NCBI GenBank assembly: GCA_050946835.1
Contig: JBMNVN010000005.1
Span: forward strand, 112,843-176,842
Length of the DNA stretch: 64,000 nt
Reading direction: 5' to 3'
Origin: UBA1447 sp002329225
GTDB lineage: Bacteria; Bacillota; Clostridia; Oscillospirales; Acutalibacteraceae
The translations under genes and the position numbers were made by a program. Below are positions 27,285 through 36,250 of this stretch, one piece after another. A model generated the notes under the pieces. The model saw only the letters and a list, made by a program, of their open reading frames with translations. It was not told the origin of the DNA and did no database searches. Position 1 is the first letter of the stretch. Each line of letters opens with the position of its first letter.

Positions 27285-28565
27285 TTACATCAAAAAATGA
27301 TCAAATTTACGACTTTCGTAATATTTAAATATTACTTCTTTGGCCGTATCAAGGTTTGCATAGGCGGAAAAATCGGTAGTCACAACAGCAAATTTGATTG
27401 AAGAGAAGAAAATTAATAACAGAAAAAGAATAATGGGATGTTCTTGAAAGAATTGACCAATTTTTTGTGTGACTTCCAGCGCTCCCGGAACACGCGAGTA
27501 AATAAAATAAAATGCAAGAATAAATTGACAACTCATGATAATACTGCCGTACCTGTCCCAATCGTTCAAAAGATATGTAACCGGCAAAAAAACTAAAGAT
27601 GCGAGGGCGCTGAGCAAGAAAATCAGCCTTAAAACAATACTCTCGGCGGACTTAATCGTGTTTTTCCAGAAATAAACAAACAATACGATGAGCGGCAAAG
27701 AGAACGCCAGAATCGTAAGCGCAAAAGGCAGAGCATAAAGTTTCATAACCGGCTGAACAAAACCGCGGTAATATTCACTGAAAGATACAAAATATAGACT
27801 GTCCAGCATGGCATAACTGAGCTCAAAGTCGGCATAATCGGAAAGATAATCAACAAACTCATTTACGTTTGAAAAAGGAAGCGGAGTCTGAAGATATTGA
27901 AAAGTAAAAAAAAGGGCAAGCGAAGTCAGGCAAGTAACAAAAAACAATATGTAACCTGCGATAGAACGGTCGTTTGTATGGTTTTGATAGGCCTCATACA
28001 AAATAAGAATTGCCAAGGCGGGGAAAAAAGAAAAAAAGAAACCTTGATGTATGGCCATTGCAAGCAGTGTTAAAACCGGTATACCCCATCTTAAATATGG
28101 ACTTTTTAAGAAAACCACAATAAGCAGAGCGATAATAAACAAATAGGTATCAAAAGATCCAAAGTTCAAACCCGTTAAATAAGTTATGGACCACGGTGCG
28201 GCAACGAATAATAAAGCAAAAATCTCAACTGATGATCGAACTTCATAGGGACTTCGGCGAATAAAAACGCCGAGAAGTATTGCTATAAGCATCAAAAGCA
28301 ACATAAGAGCTATGACGCTGACCACATATATTTGCCGTGATGTTATTTTGTCGGTAAAAAGAAAAAAAACAGTTCCGACTAAAGCTCTTGATTGTAACCC
28401 CAAACGATAAGAAATCAGATATACTGTCATAGCATTTGCATCCAGTAAACGGTTCGGCATCAATCCCAAACTTGTAATCAGAAGGAAAAAAAAGAGAGGA
28501 AACTCATAGTAACCGAAGCCTTTTTCTTTCTCCGGTGTTTGCAGTCTTGATTTTAATCGGGACAC
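27285..28565 (-). CDS. Polytopic membrane protein of unknown function
   Basis: 426 residues with about ten predicted membrane segments (for example FFFLLITSLGLM, VVSVIALMLLLMLIAILLGVF, ILFLLLIFFSSIKFAVV) and no recognised motif. Starting codon is GTG 28565, chosen because AAGGAGGGAG lies just upstream. Length and topology resemble O-antigen polymerase or EpsG-like membrane proteins of glycan loci, but I see no signature to support either. It is transcribed in the same direction as the two GT-C-like genes, with 117 bp before the next gene, so a shared transcript is likely. The gene is visibly A+T-rich. Confidence 0.72.
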   Translation of the reverse strand: MSRLKSRLQTPEKEKGFGYYEFPLFFFLLITSLGLMPNRLLDANAMTVYLISYRLGLQSRALVGTVFFLFTDKITSRQIYVVSVIALMLLLMLIAILLGVFIRRSPYEVRSSVEIFALLFVAAPWSITYLTGLNFGSFDTYLFIIALLIVVFLKSPYLRWGIPVLTLLAMAIHQGFFFSFFPALAILILYEAYQNHTNDRSIAGYILFFVTCLTSLALFFTFQYLQTPLPFSNVNEFVDYLSDYADFELSYAMLDSLYFVSFSEYYRGFVQPVMKLYALPFALTILAFSLPLIVLFVYFWKNTIKSAESIVLRLIFLLSALASLVFLPVTYLLNDWDRYGSIIMSCQFILAFYFIYSRVPGALEVTQKIGQFFQEHPIILFLLLIFFSSIKFAVVTTDFSAYANLDTAKEVIFKYYESRKFDHFLM

Positions 28566-28679
28566 TCTTCTCCCTCCTTTTTAACAAGTCGGAACGGCTC
28601 GGCTTGCTGGCAAATCTAATGCTATATGTTTTTGCTGCGGCAAGCGGTAAAAATGTTGGCAAAAACGGCTATAAAACGC

Positions 28680-29789
28680 TTAAAACGGTGTGGGGGCGAA
28701 AACATGTTTCAAAAGGTCTGAAAGGTAGTAGGAGGAATGATCGCTTAATAGCGCCATACTCATAAGTAATATCAGAAAGATGAAACCGTGTTTTTCAACA
28801 AAAACGCCGAACTCTTCTATTGCTGTAACTGCAGAGGGCTGTTGCCGTTGATAGGCGATTAAAATAAACATATATGTAGAAATAAGTAAAAAGGGTATCC
28901 AAAGTCCTATAAAATTGTTTTTGAATGTCGGCAAAAAAAGGATGTGTGCAAAAACAAAAAATGACGAACCGCTTGCGGCTTGCTTGCTTTTTGTGATTTT
29001 TCTGAAAAACCAGAATCCTGCAGCCAGAGCGGGTGCAGATATTACTATGCCGGTAAAAAAACCGAGATTTGCATCCCGAGCAGGGAAAAAAAAGGGTATT
29101 TGAGAAAAGATTATGTTTTTGTATGAGTATAAGTAAGAGCCGACGCTTGCTAAAAAACAAACCGCAAATAAAACGAAGTCGTCACTTTTAACGTCTGACT
29201 TAATATCAGATATTTTTTGCCAAACAAAGTTTAATTTTAGGAGTAAAAAAAGAAGAAGTAAGGGGATATATAAAATTGCTCCGCGTTGAAGATAAGAAAA
29301 GAGAGATTCGGATGTTAAAGTTGCCGGAACAAGAAAAAGCACACAAATTGCGGGCAGCAACCATTTGAGAATTGAGGATTGTGAAATTATGAGAGCAAAA
29401 ACAAAAAGAGCGAACGGATAAAGGAGTTGAGAACCGTTCACAGCCTGCGAATTATACAGAAAAGGGAATGAGATGGGGGAAGCCAGGAATAAAGCAACAA
29501 GATAGCTAAGGTGTTTTTTTTGTTCAGCGGCTCCGGAACTCAACAACTTCCCGAAGAGAAAAGCAAGGCCTAAGCATGTTGTGAGCAGAACTACGGTGCC
29601 GACTGCGATACTTGCTTTTTCAGACATGTCAAAAATCGGCTGAACTGTAAAATATCTGCCAATTGGGGGTAAGTTTTTAAACGCAAACCGGAATATGAAA
29701 AAAATAAAGATAAAAGCCTCGTATCTGAAACGACCTATAGAGGCTTGTAAATGCATCGTATTTTTAGTTTTTGCAGTAATAGGCCACAC
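28680..29789 (-). CDS. Second polytopic membrane protein of unknown function
   Basis: 369 residues from GTG 29789, or 358 from ATG 29756; neither has an ideal ribosome site, though GTAAGGA is close to the GTG. There are about nine hydrophobic segments (ASIAVGTVVLLTTCLGLAF, ILYIPLLLLFLLLKL, VVISAPALAAGFWFF region, HGFIFLILLMSMALL). It has no recognised motif. The C-terminal part (YYLSDLLKHVFAP) is short and soluble. A good promoter lies ~60 bp upstream. It may be a flippase or polymerase partner of the neighbouring GT-C-like proteins; this rests on position only. Its 114-bp gap to the next gene holds nothing I recognise. Confidence 0.68.
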   Translation of the reverse strand: MWPITAKTKNTMHLQASIGRFRYEAFIFIFFIFRFAFKNLPPIGRYFTVQPIFDMSEKASIAVGTVVLLTTCLGLAFLFGKLLSSGAAEQKKHLSYLVALFLASPISFPFLYNSQAVNGSQLLYPFALFVFALIISQSSILKWLLPAICVLFLVPATLTSESLFSYLQRGAILYIPLLLLFLLLKLNFVWQKISDIKSDVKSDDFVLFAVCFLASVGSYLYSYKNIIFSQIPFFFPARDANLGFFTGIVISAPALAAGFWFFRKITKSKQAASGSSFFVFAHILFLPTFKNNFIGLWIPFLLISTYMFILIAYQRQQPSAVTAIEEFGVFVEKHGFIFLILLMSMALLSDHSSYYLSDLLKHVFAPTPF

Positions 29790-29846
29790 ATCCTTACAAA
29801 CCGTCTAAACGGAAGATATTAGCAAAAACTTGTGTTAAGCAGAAGA

Positions 29847-29876
29847 ATTATATCATCGGATTCTTCCCATTGTCAA
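29847..29876 (-). promoter_or_regulatory. Promoter of the membrane-protein genes
   Basis: On the minus strand a perfect TTGACA (29871-29876), 18-bp spacer and perfect TATAAT (29847-29852), preceded by G-T to give GTTTGACA as at several other promoters in the window. The spacing is one base long. It drives 29789 and probably 28565 and 27167. Confidence 0.75.
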
Positions 29877-29997
29877 ACTCCGCGGAGCCCCGGTAAGGTG
29901 CGGTTTTTGGGTTAAACCGGCTTTTGTAAACTCTTGCCGGTGAACGGAAAAAAACATAATTTATATATTATTTAAAAAAGCGATAAAAAAATTAATG

Positions 29998-31884
29998 CTA
30001 AACTTTTTCCCGCACATGCACTATTATGCCGAAATCGCTATGCTCAACTGTGCAAGTGCGGTTATAAGTGTTAAGAATTTTTTTGATTTCTTTTAAAATT
30101 TCTTCCGAGCGGACTTCATTACCGGGTTTGATATATTCATCCAACTCGGACCCCCAACTTGTACCTATAAATTTTGGTATATACACATGTACGGGAAGTT
30201 TATCTTCATGCAAAGCATAGTATTCATCTAATCGTTTGTAGAAATATTGGGGGTTTGAAGTGGGAAACCAGGTGGAATAAGTCCCGTAAGGCCTTTGTAG
30301 ATACAGATAGAACCATGACCAATTTTCCGTTATCAGAACCGGGCCGTCTGGGCCGGCTTTTATTTTATCCAAATCCAGCAAAACACCGTTGTATACCTTT
30401 GCAATTGCCGGAGTTGTTCTTAAGCCTTTTTGGGGGCCGGCAGTTAATTTGACATTAAAGCCGACATCTTTGTTTTTTGTTTCGGAGTTGAAAAACTCGC
30501 CTCCTGCGAGTTTTGGACTGGCCATCATAAAAATTTGTTGTGAGGTCTGAGCTCCCAAAAGAAGGATTATCGAAACACAGGCAGCCGCAATAAAAGTTTG
30601 GAGACTGCGTCTATGATTTTTCTTTTTATTCAAGAGGTTTTGTGCTCTCATCTCATTAAATACATTACCTAAAAACAGAACACTTGCCACGTCGGCAACG
30701 GCAAACCCGTTTGCAGCTCCTATTGCCCCGACTTCAGATGTAAAATCCAAACATGCGGCATAGAACACTCCAAAGCACCACACAAATACAAACAAACGGA
30801 TGTCTCTTTTTTCACTAAGTATATATGCGGTTAGTCCGGGAATCAGAATAGGGAACATCCAAAGCATATATGTGAAGGGATGGACGGCTTTAAGAATAAC
30901 AATCATATAAGCCAGAGCTACTCCGGTTGTTAGACTAAGGTATATATGACGATTTAAAAGTCTTCGTTTGTCTGAAATTATTCGCACAAACAAGACCAAC
31001 GAAATGTAAAACAAAGGTTTGCTCAAGTTGATAAATTCTTTAAACGTGTTTAATGGCTGAAAAACTCTGCTAACCGCTGAAGAATCAAGAGTAAAAGCGT
31101 ACTCGGGATCGGTAAATAGATGAGGCAGGTTCAAAAGAAAGTTATAGAGATCGGTTCTCGAGAAAACAAAAAGCAGCAAAACAAGAGCAGTCAACATGAT
31201 TCCCCAAGTTGACCGGAACCAGGCTTTGCCGGAAAATACTTCATCCGGCAAATAACCGGTCAATTCTTTCAATTTCTCACTCCGGTGTCGGATAAACAAA
31301 AATATTGAGAGAATAAAATAAGCAAGAGCAAGAGGCGGGTTACACAATATCGCAAGAGCAAAACATACCCCCAAAAAGAAACAGGCAAACTTGTTCATTT
31401 TATCCGCAGTAGCAAGGGTTAGTCCGGAAATCAACACAAAACCTACACCCATAGTGTTGTAATAAAGAGCCATTACAAACCAGGAAACATGTAAGAAAAA
31501 CACTACGCAGGCCCATATTGATATATATCCGTAGCGCCGGAGTCTCCAATAAGCAAATACGGTAACAAATGTTTGAAACAGAATAAAGAGATAACGAAAA
31601 GTGAGTGTAATCCCCTGAGTTGACCCCGTTATGCTTATAAAAAGCCTTACCGGCAAATAAAGAATAAAACCTATAAGCTGAGCCACATTCCAGTCATGAG
31701 TAAAGAGGGAATCTCCTAAAAACACTCTGTGAGCAAATGTGGTATACCAACTTTCGTCATCAAGATTAAAGCCGAATGGGGCACGCAACAGGAAAAACAC
31801 TACGCAGATGCCAATAACTACGGCCGCAACAATATCTTGTTTATTTAAGACTTTTTTGGGGGCTTTAAGAATAGATTTTATCAT
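29998..31884 (-). CDS. GT-C-like polytopic membrane protein (copy 2)
   Basis: Paralogue of the gene at 25275: 628 residues from ATG 31884, where AAAGGGAG lies upstream; a longer in-frame start at 31974 is unlikely. It has the same topology, with FNLDDESWY in the first outer loop as the candidate GT-C Asp/Glu motif, a run of membrane segments and a C-terminal soluble part ending in HSDFGIIVHVREKV. Most of the protein differs visibly from copy 1, but the segment encoded by 30262-30816 is identical, including synonymous sites. Two similar GT-C enzymes in one locus may use the same polyprenyl donor on different acceptors. Function is inferred from topology and the motif. Confidence 0.7.
   Translation of the reverse strand: MIKSILKAPKKVLNKQDIVAAVVIGICVVFFLLRAPFGFNLDDESWYTTFAHRVFLGDSLFTHDWNVAQLIGFILYLPVRLFISITGSTQGITLTFRYLFILFQTFVTVFAYWRLRRYGYISIWACVVFFLHVSWFVMALYYNTMGVGFVLISGLTLATADKMNKFACFFLGVCFALAILCNPPLALAYFILSIFLFIRHRSEKLKELTGYLPDEVFSGKAWFRSTWGIMLTALVLLLFVFSRTDLYNFLLNLPHLFTDPEYAFTLDSSAVSRVFQPLNTFKEFINLSKPLFYISLVLFVRIISDKRRLLNRHIYLSLTTGVALAYMIVILKAVHPFTYMLWMFPILIPGLTAYILSEKRDIRLFVFVWCFGVFYAACLDFTSEVGAIGAANGFAVADVASVLFLGNVFNEMRAQNLLNKKKNHRRSLQTFIAAACVSIILLLGAQTSQQIFMMASPKLAGGEFFNSETKNKDVGFNVKLTAGPQKGLRTTPAIAKVYNGVLLDLDKIKAGPDGPVLITENWSWFYLYLQRPYGTYSTWFPTSNPQYFYKRLDEYYALHEDKLPVHVYIPKFIGTSWGSELDEYIKPGNEVRSEEILKEIKKILNTYNRTCTVEHSDFGIIVHVREKV
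30262..30816. repeat. Direct repeat, copy 2: 555 bp identical to 25539-26093
   Basis: See copy 1. The repeat is in the same orientation and frame as copy 1. Identity at third codon positions inside genes that are otherwise diverged points to gene conversion or very recent recombination. Confidence 0.92.
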
Positions 31885-32078
31885 TTTTTTGTTACTCCCT
31901 TTGTATATTGCCCCGGTGTTGTTAAATAATTGCAATGTAATAGAATGGAGTGACAAGAAGATTATTCTACACAAAAAATATACCTCTTTATCAAATAAAA
32001 CAATGCGTTTTGTTTTATGGCTCTAAAAGGTTTAATATATTGGCGGTGTATAAAACGAATTTCAACCTTATCAAATTA

Positions 32079-32107
32079 TTAATATTACACTGATAAAAAC
32101 GTGTCAA
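32079..32107 (-). promoter_or_regulatory. Possible promoter of GT-C copy 2 in a 295-bp intergenic gap
   Basis: On the minus strand TTGACA (32102-32107), 17-bp spacer and a weak TATTAA (32079-32084). The rest of 31885-32179 is A+T-rich and non-coding, and I see no RNA gene, terminator or other element in it. Confidence 0.45.
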
Positions 32108-32179
32108 ACCACACGGAATGAAAAAACATTTGCTGCTAAACTTTGCTTTTAATCTGATATATTGAAAAGATACTTGACT

Positions 32180-34117
32180 TCAGGAAAGATACTCGACCGT
32201 AAGACTGCCCTCTTCAACGGAGCAAACAGTTTTGCCCAATCGCCGCCCGTACCAGACGGTTTCTCTTGCATAATCCGCAAGACTGTTGAAACTTTCACTC
32301 TGAATGTTTATTCTGTTTTTCTTTTTTTTCAATTCCGTCGGAACATTCTTCATGGATTTTGAAAAATAATCTTGAAAATCATAATCCAGCTCCAATTGCC
32401 TCGGCCTGTTGTCGTGTATGCTGATTACATTTTTTTGATACAGCATAAGTTGTTCATAAACAGCATCTTCAATACGAAAAGATTTTAAGAACGGTTCAAT
32501 TTCCCGATAGAAATTTTCGATATCAACAGAAATATTAAGAAACAAACTTTCATCAAGGGCCCAACGAACATCTCCAAACTGCGGATTAAACCAGTATTGC
32601 TCATTTCTTCCTTCAGGTATACTCGCAACCTTTTGATATGCTTCCAGGTAGAACTTTCCGACAGTCGTTTCCGGATGTTCAAAAGCCCAATCAATAAGTT
32701 TTTGATAAAACCGGTGATATGGGATATCCATAGCATTTCTTAAATATATAGCAAAAAACCTTAGAGGGCCCAAACCGTGCAACCCTTGTACCGTCAGTGC
32801 GAAAATTTTACTTTTCAGCCAGTCTTTTACCGGCATTGTAGCTGTAGATACAACTAAATCCCAATACTCTATGACATCATCCGGCGAGTTTTCACCGTGA
32901 TGCTGCAAATACGGTACACTCACACTTTTTATTTGATAGCGCTCTATATAGTCTTTGTCCGACATCCGGGCGTTTGGTAAAAGCACGCAATCGTACATCT
33001 CAATGGTGGCGTGTTGGCCCGAATCAATTAAGTCCCCGACTCCCCGGATAAAACTTTCAAAAGTTTCACCCGGCAGAGCCAGAATTAGCTCTGTATAGGT
33101 GGGAATACCTTCTGACCGGTATAGAGAAATAAGGCCTGCAAAGTGATTCATGGTCATATTGCGCCTGCCTATATTTTCCAGCGCCGTATCCGAGAGGGTC
33201 TGAAAAGAAATTGTAGTGCCTTTACTTAAGTCGGATTCCGCAAAACGTTTGGAAAGTTCAAAAACATTCAAGTTGTTGTATTTAGCATAATTGACCTTCA
33301 TCCTAAGAGGATAGCCGTTTTTTTCTTTCGCTTCCGCCAACCAGTCGGCAATTTGTCTGTCTCTTTCAAATTGGCCGAAGTTTGCGTCCGCTCCCCAAAT
33401 ATACTCTATTTTGTTTTCTGAAAACCAGCGGATATCACCCTTAACCCGCTCAATGGGAAACATGCGGACTTTTGTTTCGTGCGGTCCCCAGTCGCAAAAG
33501 GAACAGTTGTTTGTACAGCCCCTGTTTGTTTCCAAAATTGCCGAAAATCCCATGTCGGGGTGTGATTTCAGAATATCATCAAAAAAGCCTTCCGTATATG
33601 GGGAAGGATAATCCGTTCCCAAAATTCGTTCTTTTTTTGATTGAATTAAAATGCCGTCCTTTTTTCTGTATATAATATTAGGGACCCGGTCTATTTCAGC
33701 GTTTTCTGAAAGGGCAACAAGCAGTTTTTCAAACACCTCTTCACCCTCCCCGTGTATAAGAATGTCAATGAAAGGATTACTTTCCAACAGAGATGTGTCC
33801 GATGTTACCTGGTGCCCGCCGAACAAAATCAGACATTCGGGATATTTATCCTTAACTTTCCGAGCAACAGCCTTGTTGTATTCAAAGTTCCAGAGATAAC
33901 AGGAAAAACCGACAAGAAAGGGTTCATCCAATGTTTCTATCAATTCTTCCGGCGTTTCCCGAAGAAATATAATTCTCTTTAGTGAAAATGCAGCATTAAC
34001 TTTTGGGTTGCTCCAGGCCTGTGCAGCTATTACTCCCGCAGCATAGGGCAGGTAAGCGGATTTATTGTGGGCGCTGAACCGGTCTCCTACTTGAACCAAG
34101 TATATGTTTTTTTTCAT
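32180..34117 (-). CDS. B12-binding radical SAM protein, family B copy 1
   Basis: 645 residues from ATG 34117, with TTTGGAG upstream. The N-terminal ~170 residues resemble a cobalamin-binding domain (LPYAAGVIAA, PFLVGFSCYLWNFEYNKA, LILFGGHQV, DILIHGEGEE). TNRGCTNNCSFCDW gives Cys201, Cys205 and Cys208 for the 4Fe-4S cluster. GADANFG and LALPGETFESF belong to the radical SAM core. Residues ~400-645 are a long region seen only in this family, including a conserved FGDVRWALDES and ending ETVWYGRR. Reaction and substrate are unknown. It follows B2 by 42 bp in the same operon. Confidence 0.85.
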   Translation of the reverse strand: MKKNIYLVQVGDRFSAHNKSAYLPYAAGVIAAQAWSNPKVNAAFSLKRIIFLRETPEELIETLDEPFLVGFSCYLWNFEYNKAVARKVKDKYPECLILFGGHQVTSDTSLLESNPFIDILIHGEGEEVFEKLLVALSENAEIDRVPNIIYRKKDGILIQSKKERILGTDYPSPYTEGFFDDILKSHPDMGFSAILETNRGCTNNCSFCDWGPHETKVRMFPIERVKGDIRWFSENKIEYIWGADANFGQFERDRQIADWLAEAKEKNGYPLRMKVNYAKYNNLNVFELSKRFAESDLSKGTTISFQTLSDTALENIGRRNMTMNHFAGLISLYRSEGIPTYTELILALPGETFESFIRGVGDLIDSGQHATIEMYDCVLLPNARMSDKDYIERYQIKSVSVPYLQHHGENSPDDVIEYWDLVVSTATMPVKDWLKSKIFALTVQGLHGLGPLRFFAIYLRNAMDIPYHRFYQKLIDWAFEHPETTVGKFYLEAYQKVASIPEGRNEQYWFNPQFGDVRWALDESLFLNISVDIENFYREIEPFLKSFRIEDAVYEQLMLYQKNVISIHDNRPRQLELDYDFQDYFSKSMKNVPTELKKKKNRINIQSESFNSLADYARETVWYGRRLGKTVCSVEEGSLTVEYLS

Positions 34118-34159
34118 AATTCGCTCCAAAACTCAGGAGAAAACTTCTTTGTTATTGAT

Positions 34160-36082
34160 TTAGATCGGGCTGGTTTTAATACAATTTTTTTCGTTTATCA
34201 GAAGTGTTTCGCCGCGTCTTTTGCCACCCAGAATGATTTTTTTGGCGTAATCTTCCCATGAGGTGGTGCGGATACCGGTGTTCATATCCAGGCGGCAGGA
34301 AAGGTCTTCTAAAGGTGAAAAACGAGCGGAGTAAATGCGGTTAAAATAGGATTGAAAGTCAAATGCGAACTCTTGTGTATCCGAAAAAATACCGGGTCGG
34401 CGGATAATGAACTTCTGATAGAGCAGAAGCTCGGAGAAAACGTTTTCAGGAACAGGTAAGTCGGACAGAAAAGGCTCAATTTCGTGCCAAAAACGTTCCC
34501 AATTATATAAGAGCTCTAAAAAACCGCCTTCCTCATAATACCAGCCGACATCACCGAACTTTTTGTCTCTGTAAATCCAAACGCCGGTTTCGGTGTCATA
34601 AAAGCTGTCTTTCATTTTTCTGAACAGTTTGTAAAGAAAGGTTTCGTTATTTTCAAAAACGAAGTCCATGAGTCGGTGATAAAAGTCGCAGTAACTCATC
34701 CCCTTCTCAAAACGGGCATATAAAGCAAAACAACGTAGAAAACCCATATTATGAAATATTTGAACTATCAACGAAAAGAGGTTGGCTTTTACCCATTCAT
34801 CATGGCTCATGGTTGCCGTTGCGATTACAACATCAAAGTATTCCTGAATACCGTTCGGATCAAAAATATAATGGGCGCTGTTTATGGGCACACGAGCAGT
34901 TTTAATCCCATGTTCTTTTTGATAGGCGCTATCATTCATGAGAGCATTGGTGTATATTTGGCATTGGTATACGGATATGGAGTTATGCTGACCCGCTTCC
35001 AACAGGCGGCAAAGTCCTGAACAGAAACTTTCGTATGTTTCTCCCGGCAGACCGAGTATAACTTCCGTATAAGAGGGTATGCCCTCGGCGGCATACCTTT
35101 GCTGCAATTTTGAAAAATACTCCATATCAAGGTCGGTTCTGCCGATTTTACCGAGAGTATCTTCATTAAGGGACTGATAAGCTATGGTAACACCCTTATC
35201 GGCGCCGTTTTGGTTGAGGAGCTTGCCGATTTGGAAAACCGTTTCATTGCTGTTTTTGGCATATGTTGGCCTAAATAGTGACGGGTAAGCTTTTTTATTC
35301 CTCACGGCGACTACAAATTCCGCAATTTCCAGATCCCGAGGTACAATTCCGAAGTTTGCATCGGCACAGTAACAGTAGACAATTTTATGTTCGGCCATCC
35401 ACTCTATTTCTTTCTTTACACGTTCCAAAGGGAAGAACCGAAGTTTTTTTGTGTAACACCATTCACAAAAGGCGCAGTTGTAGGGGCAACCGCGATTGGT
35501 TTCAATAACCGAATGAAACTCAACGTTCGGATATCTGAGAAAAAAATCATCAAAAATGCCGGTCAGATAAGGGGAAGGATAATCTTTGATATCGTAATCA
35601 TAGATAACGGCATTTTTAAAAATCTTACCGTTTTTACGGTAGGTGAGATTGTCTACAGACTCAAATTCCTTGTCGTGCAAAAGCTGTTTAAGTAAAGAAA
35701 AAAAGGCGTGCTCACCCTCGCCGGAAACGACAAAATCCGCAAAAGGCGAATTCTGTAAAAAAAACTCGCCGTCTTCAGTTATGCCGTGTCCCCCGAAAAG
35801 GAGGTAACACTGAGGATAAAGGTCTTTAATTTTCTGTGCAAGCCTTCTGGAATATTCGATGTTCCCGACTACACAGGAAAAAGAGACAAGATAAGGGTTA
35901 TTCAGCTTATGAATAACATCTTCAATTGCCTCCCGCATAAAGAAAAAATCGCAAAACGAATAATTGCGGGTTATTTCGTCATCCTGCATGGCATAAGCGA
36001 CAAGACAGCCTGAGGCGTAGGGGAGATAGACCGACATGTTATCTTTGCTTATAGCTGCTTGAATAAAATAGATGTTTTTCAT
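34160..36082 (-). CDS. B12-binding radical SAM protein, family B copy 2
   Basis: 640 residues from ATG 36082; the in-frame extension to 36199 lacks a ribosome site and runs over the promoters, so it is rejected. Features are as in the other family B members: LPYASGCLVAY, YLVSFSCVVGNIEYSRRLA, LLFGGHGI, VVSGEGEHAF, TNRGCPYNCAFCEW (three Cys in CxxxCxxC), CADANFG, LGLPGETYESF and a long C-terminal region with KFGDVGWYYEEGGFLELL. The end is slightly altered (ILGGKRRGETL in place of VWYGRR). The closest relative in the window appears to be the gene at 45790, which shares FCADANFG-like and EEGAFLEF motifs. First gene of a two-gene operon with copy 1. Confidence 0.85.
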   Translation of the reverse strand: MKNIYFIQAAISKDNMSVYLPYASGCLVAYAMQDDEITRNYSFCDFFFMREAIEDVIHKLNNPYLVSFSCVVGNIEYSRRLAQKIKDLYPQCYLLFGGHGITEDGEFFLQNSPFADFVVSGEGEHAFFSLLKQLLHDKEFESVDNLTYRKNGKIFKNAVIYDYDIKDYPSPYLTGIFDDFFLRYPNVEFHSVIETNRGCPYNCAFCEWCYTKKLRFFPLERVKKEIEWMAEHKIVYCYCADANFGIVPRDLEIAEFVVAVRNKKAYPSLFRPTYAKNSNETVFQIGKLLNQNGADKGVTIAYQSLNEDTLGKIGRTDLDMEYFSKLQQRYAAEGIPSYTEVILGLPGETYESFCSGLCRLLEAGQHNSISVYQCQIYTNALMNDSAYQKEHGIKTARVPINSAHYIFDPNGIQEYFDVVIATATMSHDEWVKANLFSLIVQIFHNMGFLRCFALYARFEKGMSYCDFYHRLMDFVFENNETFLYKLFRKMKDSFYDTETGVWIYRDKKFGDVGWYYEEGGFLELLYNWERFWHEIEPFLSDLPVPENVFSELLLYQKFIIRRPGIFSDTQEFAFDFQSYFNRIYSARFSPLEDLSCRLDMNTGIRTTSWEDYAKKIILGGKRRGETLLINEKNCIKTSPI

Positions 36083-36160
36083 AAAATAATTCCTGACAAA
36101 ACAAGTAATTGGGAAGATGGAAAAGCCTTTTGAACCTGAAGTTTCCGGAGACGGTTCACC

Positions 36161-36188
36161 TTGACAAAACCCCTTAATAAGATATAAT
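36161..36188 (+). promoter_or_regulatory. Consensus promoter of the radical SAM operon 36251-44139
   Basis: A perfect TTGACA (36161-36166), 16-bp spacer and perfect TATAAT (36183-36188). It should drive A2, B3, A3, A4 and the eleventh radical SAM gene as one transcript; gaps between these are 51, 70, 116 and 77 bp. Confidence 0.85.
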
Positions 36189-36190
36189 TG

Positions 36191-36219
36191 ATTATACATT
36201 AAATCAGCTTTTTCCGCAA
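36191..36219 (-). promoter_or_regulatory. Possible divergent promoter of the family B pair
   Basis: On the minus strand TTGCGG (36214-36219), 17-bp spacer and a perfect TATAAT (36191-36196). It lies face to face with the plus promoter, three bases away, so the two may compete. Confidence 0.5.
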
Positions 36220-36250
36220 TAATCGGGGTGAGTATGCCATCAGGGTTTTA

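Noticed and set aside
25539..30816. Mobile element as the cause of the 555-bp repeat
   Set aside because: The repeat is purely internal coding sequence in the same frame of two paralogues, with no transposase, terminal inverted repeats or target duplication.
36083..36250. Cobalamin riboswitch upstream of the B12-dependent genes
   Set aside because: The leader from the promoter to the start is only ~45-60 bases and shows no B12-box-like sequence; other leaders are also too short.
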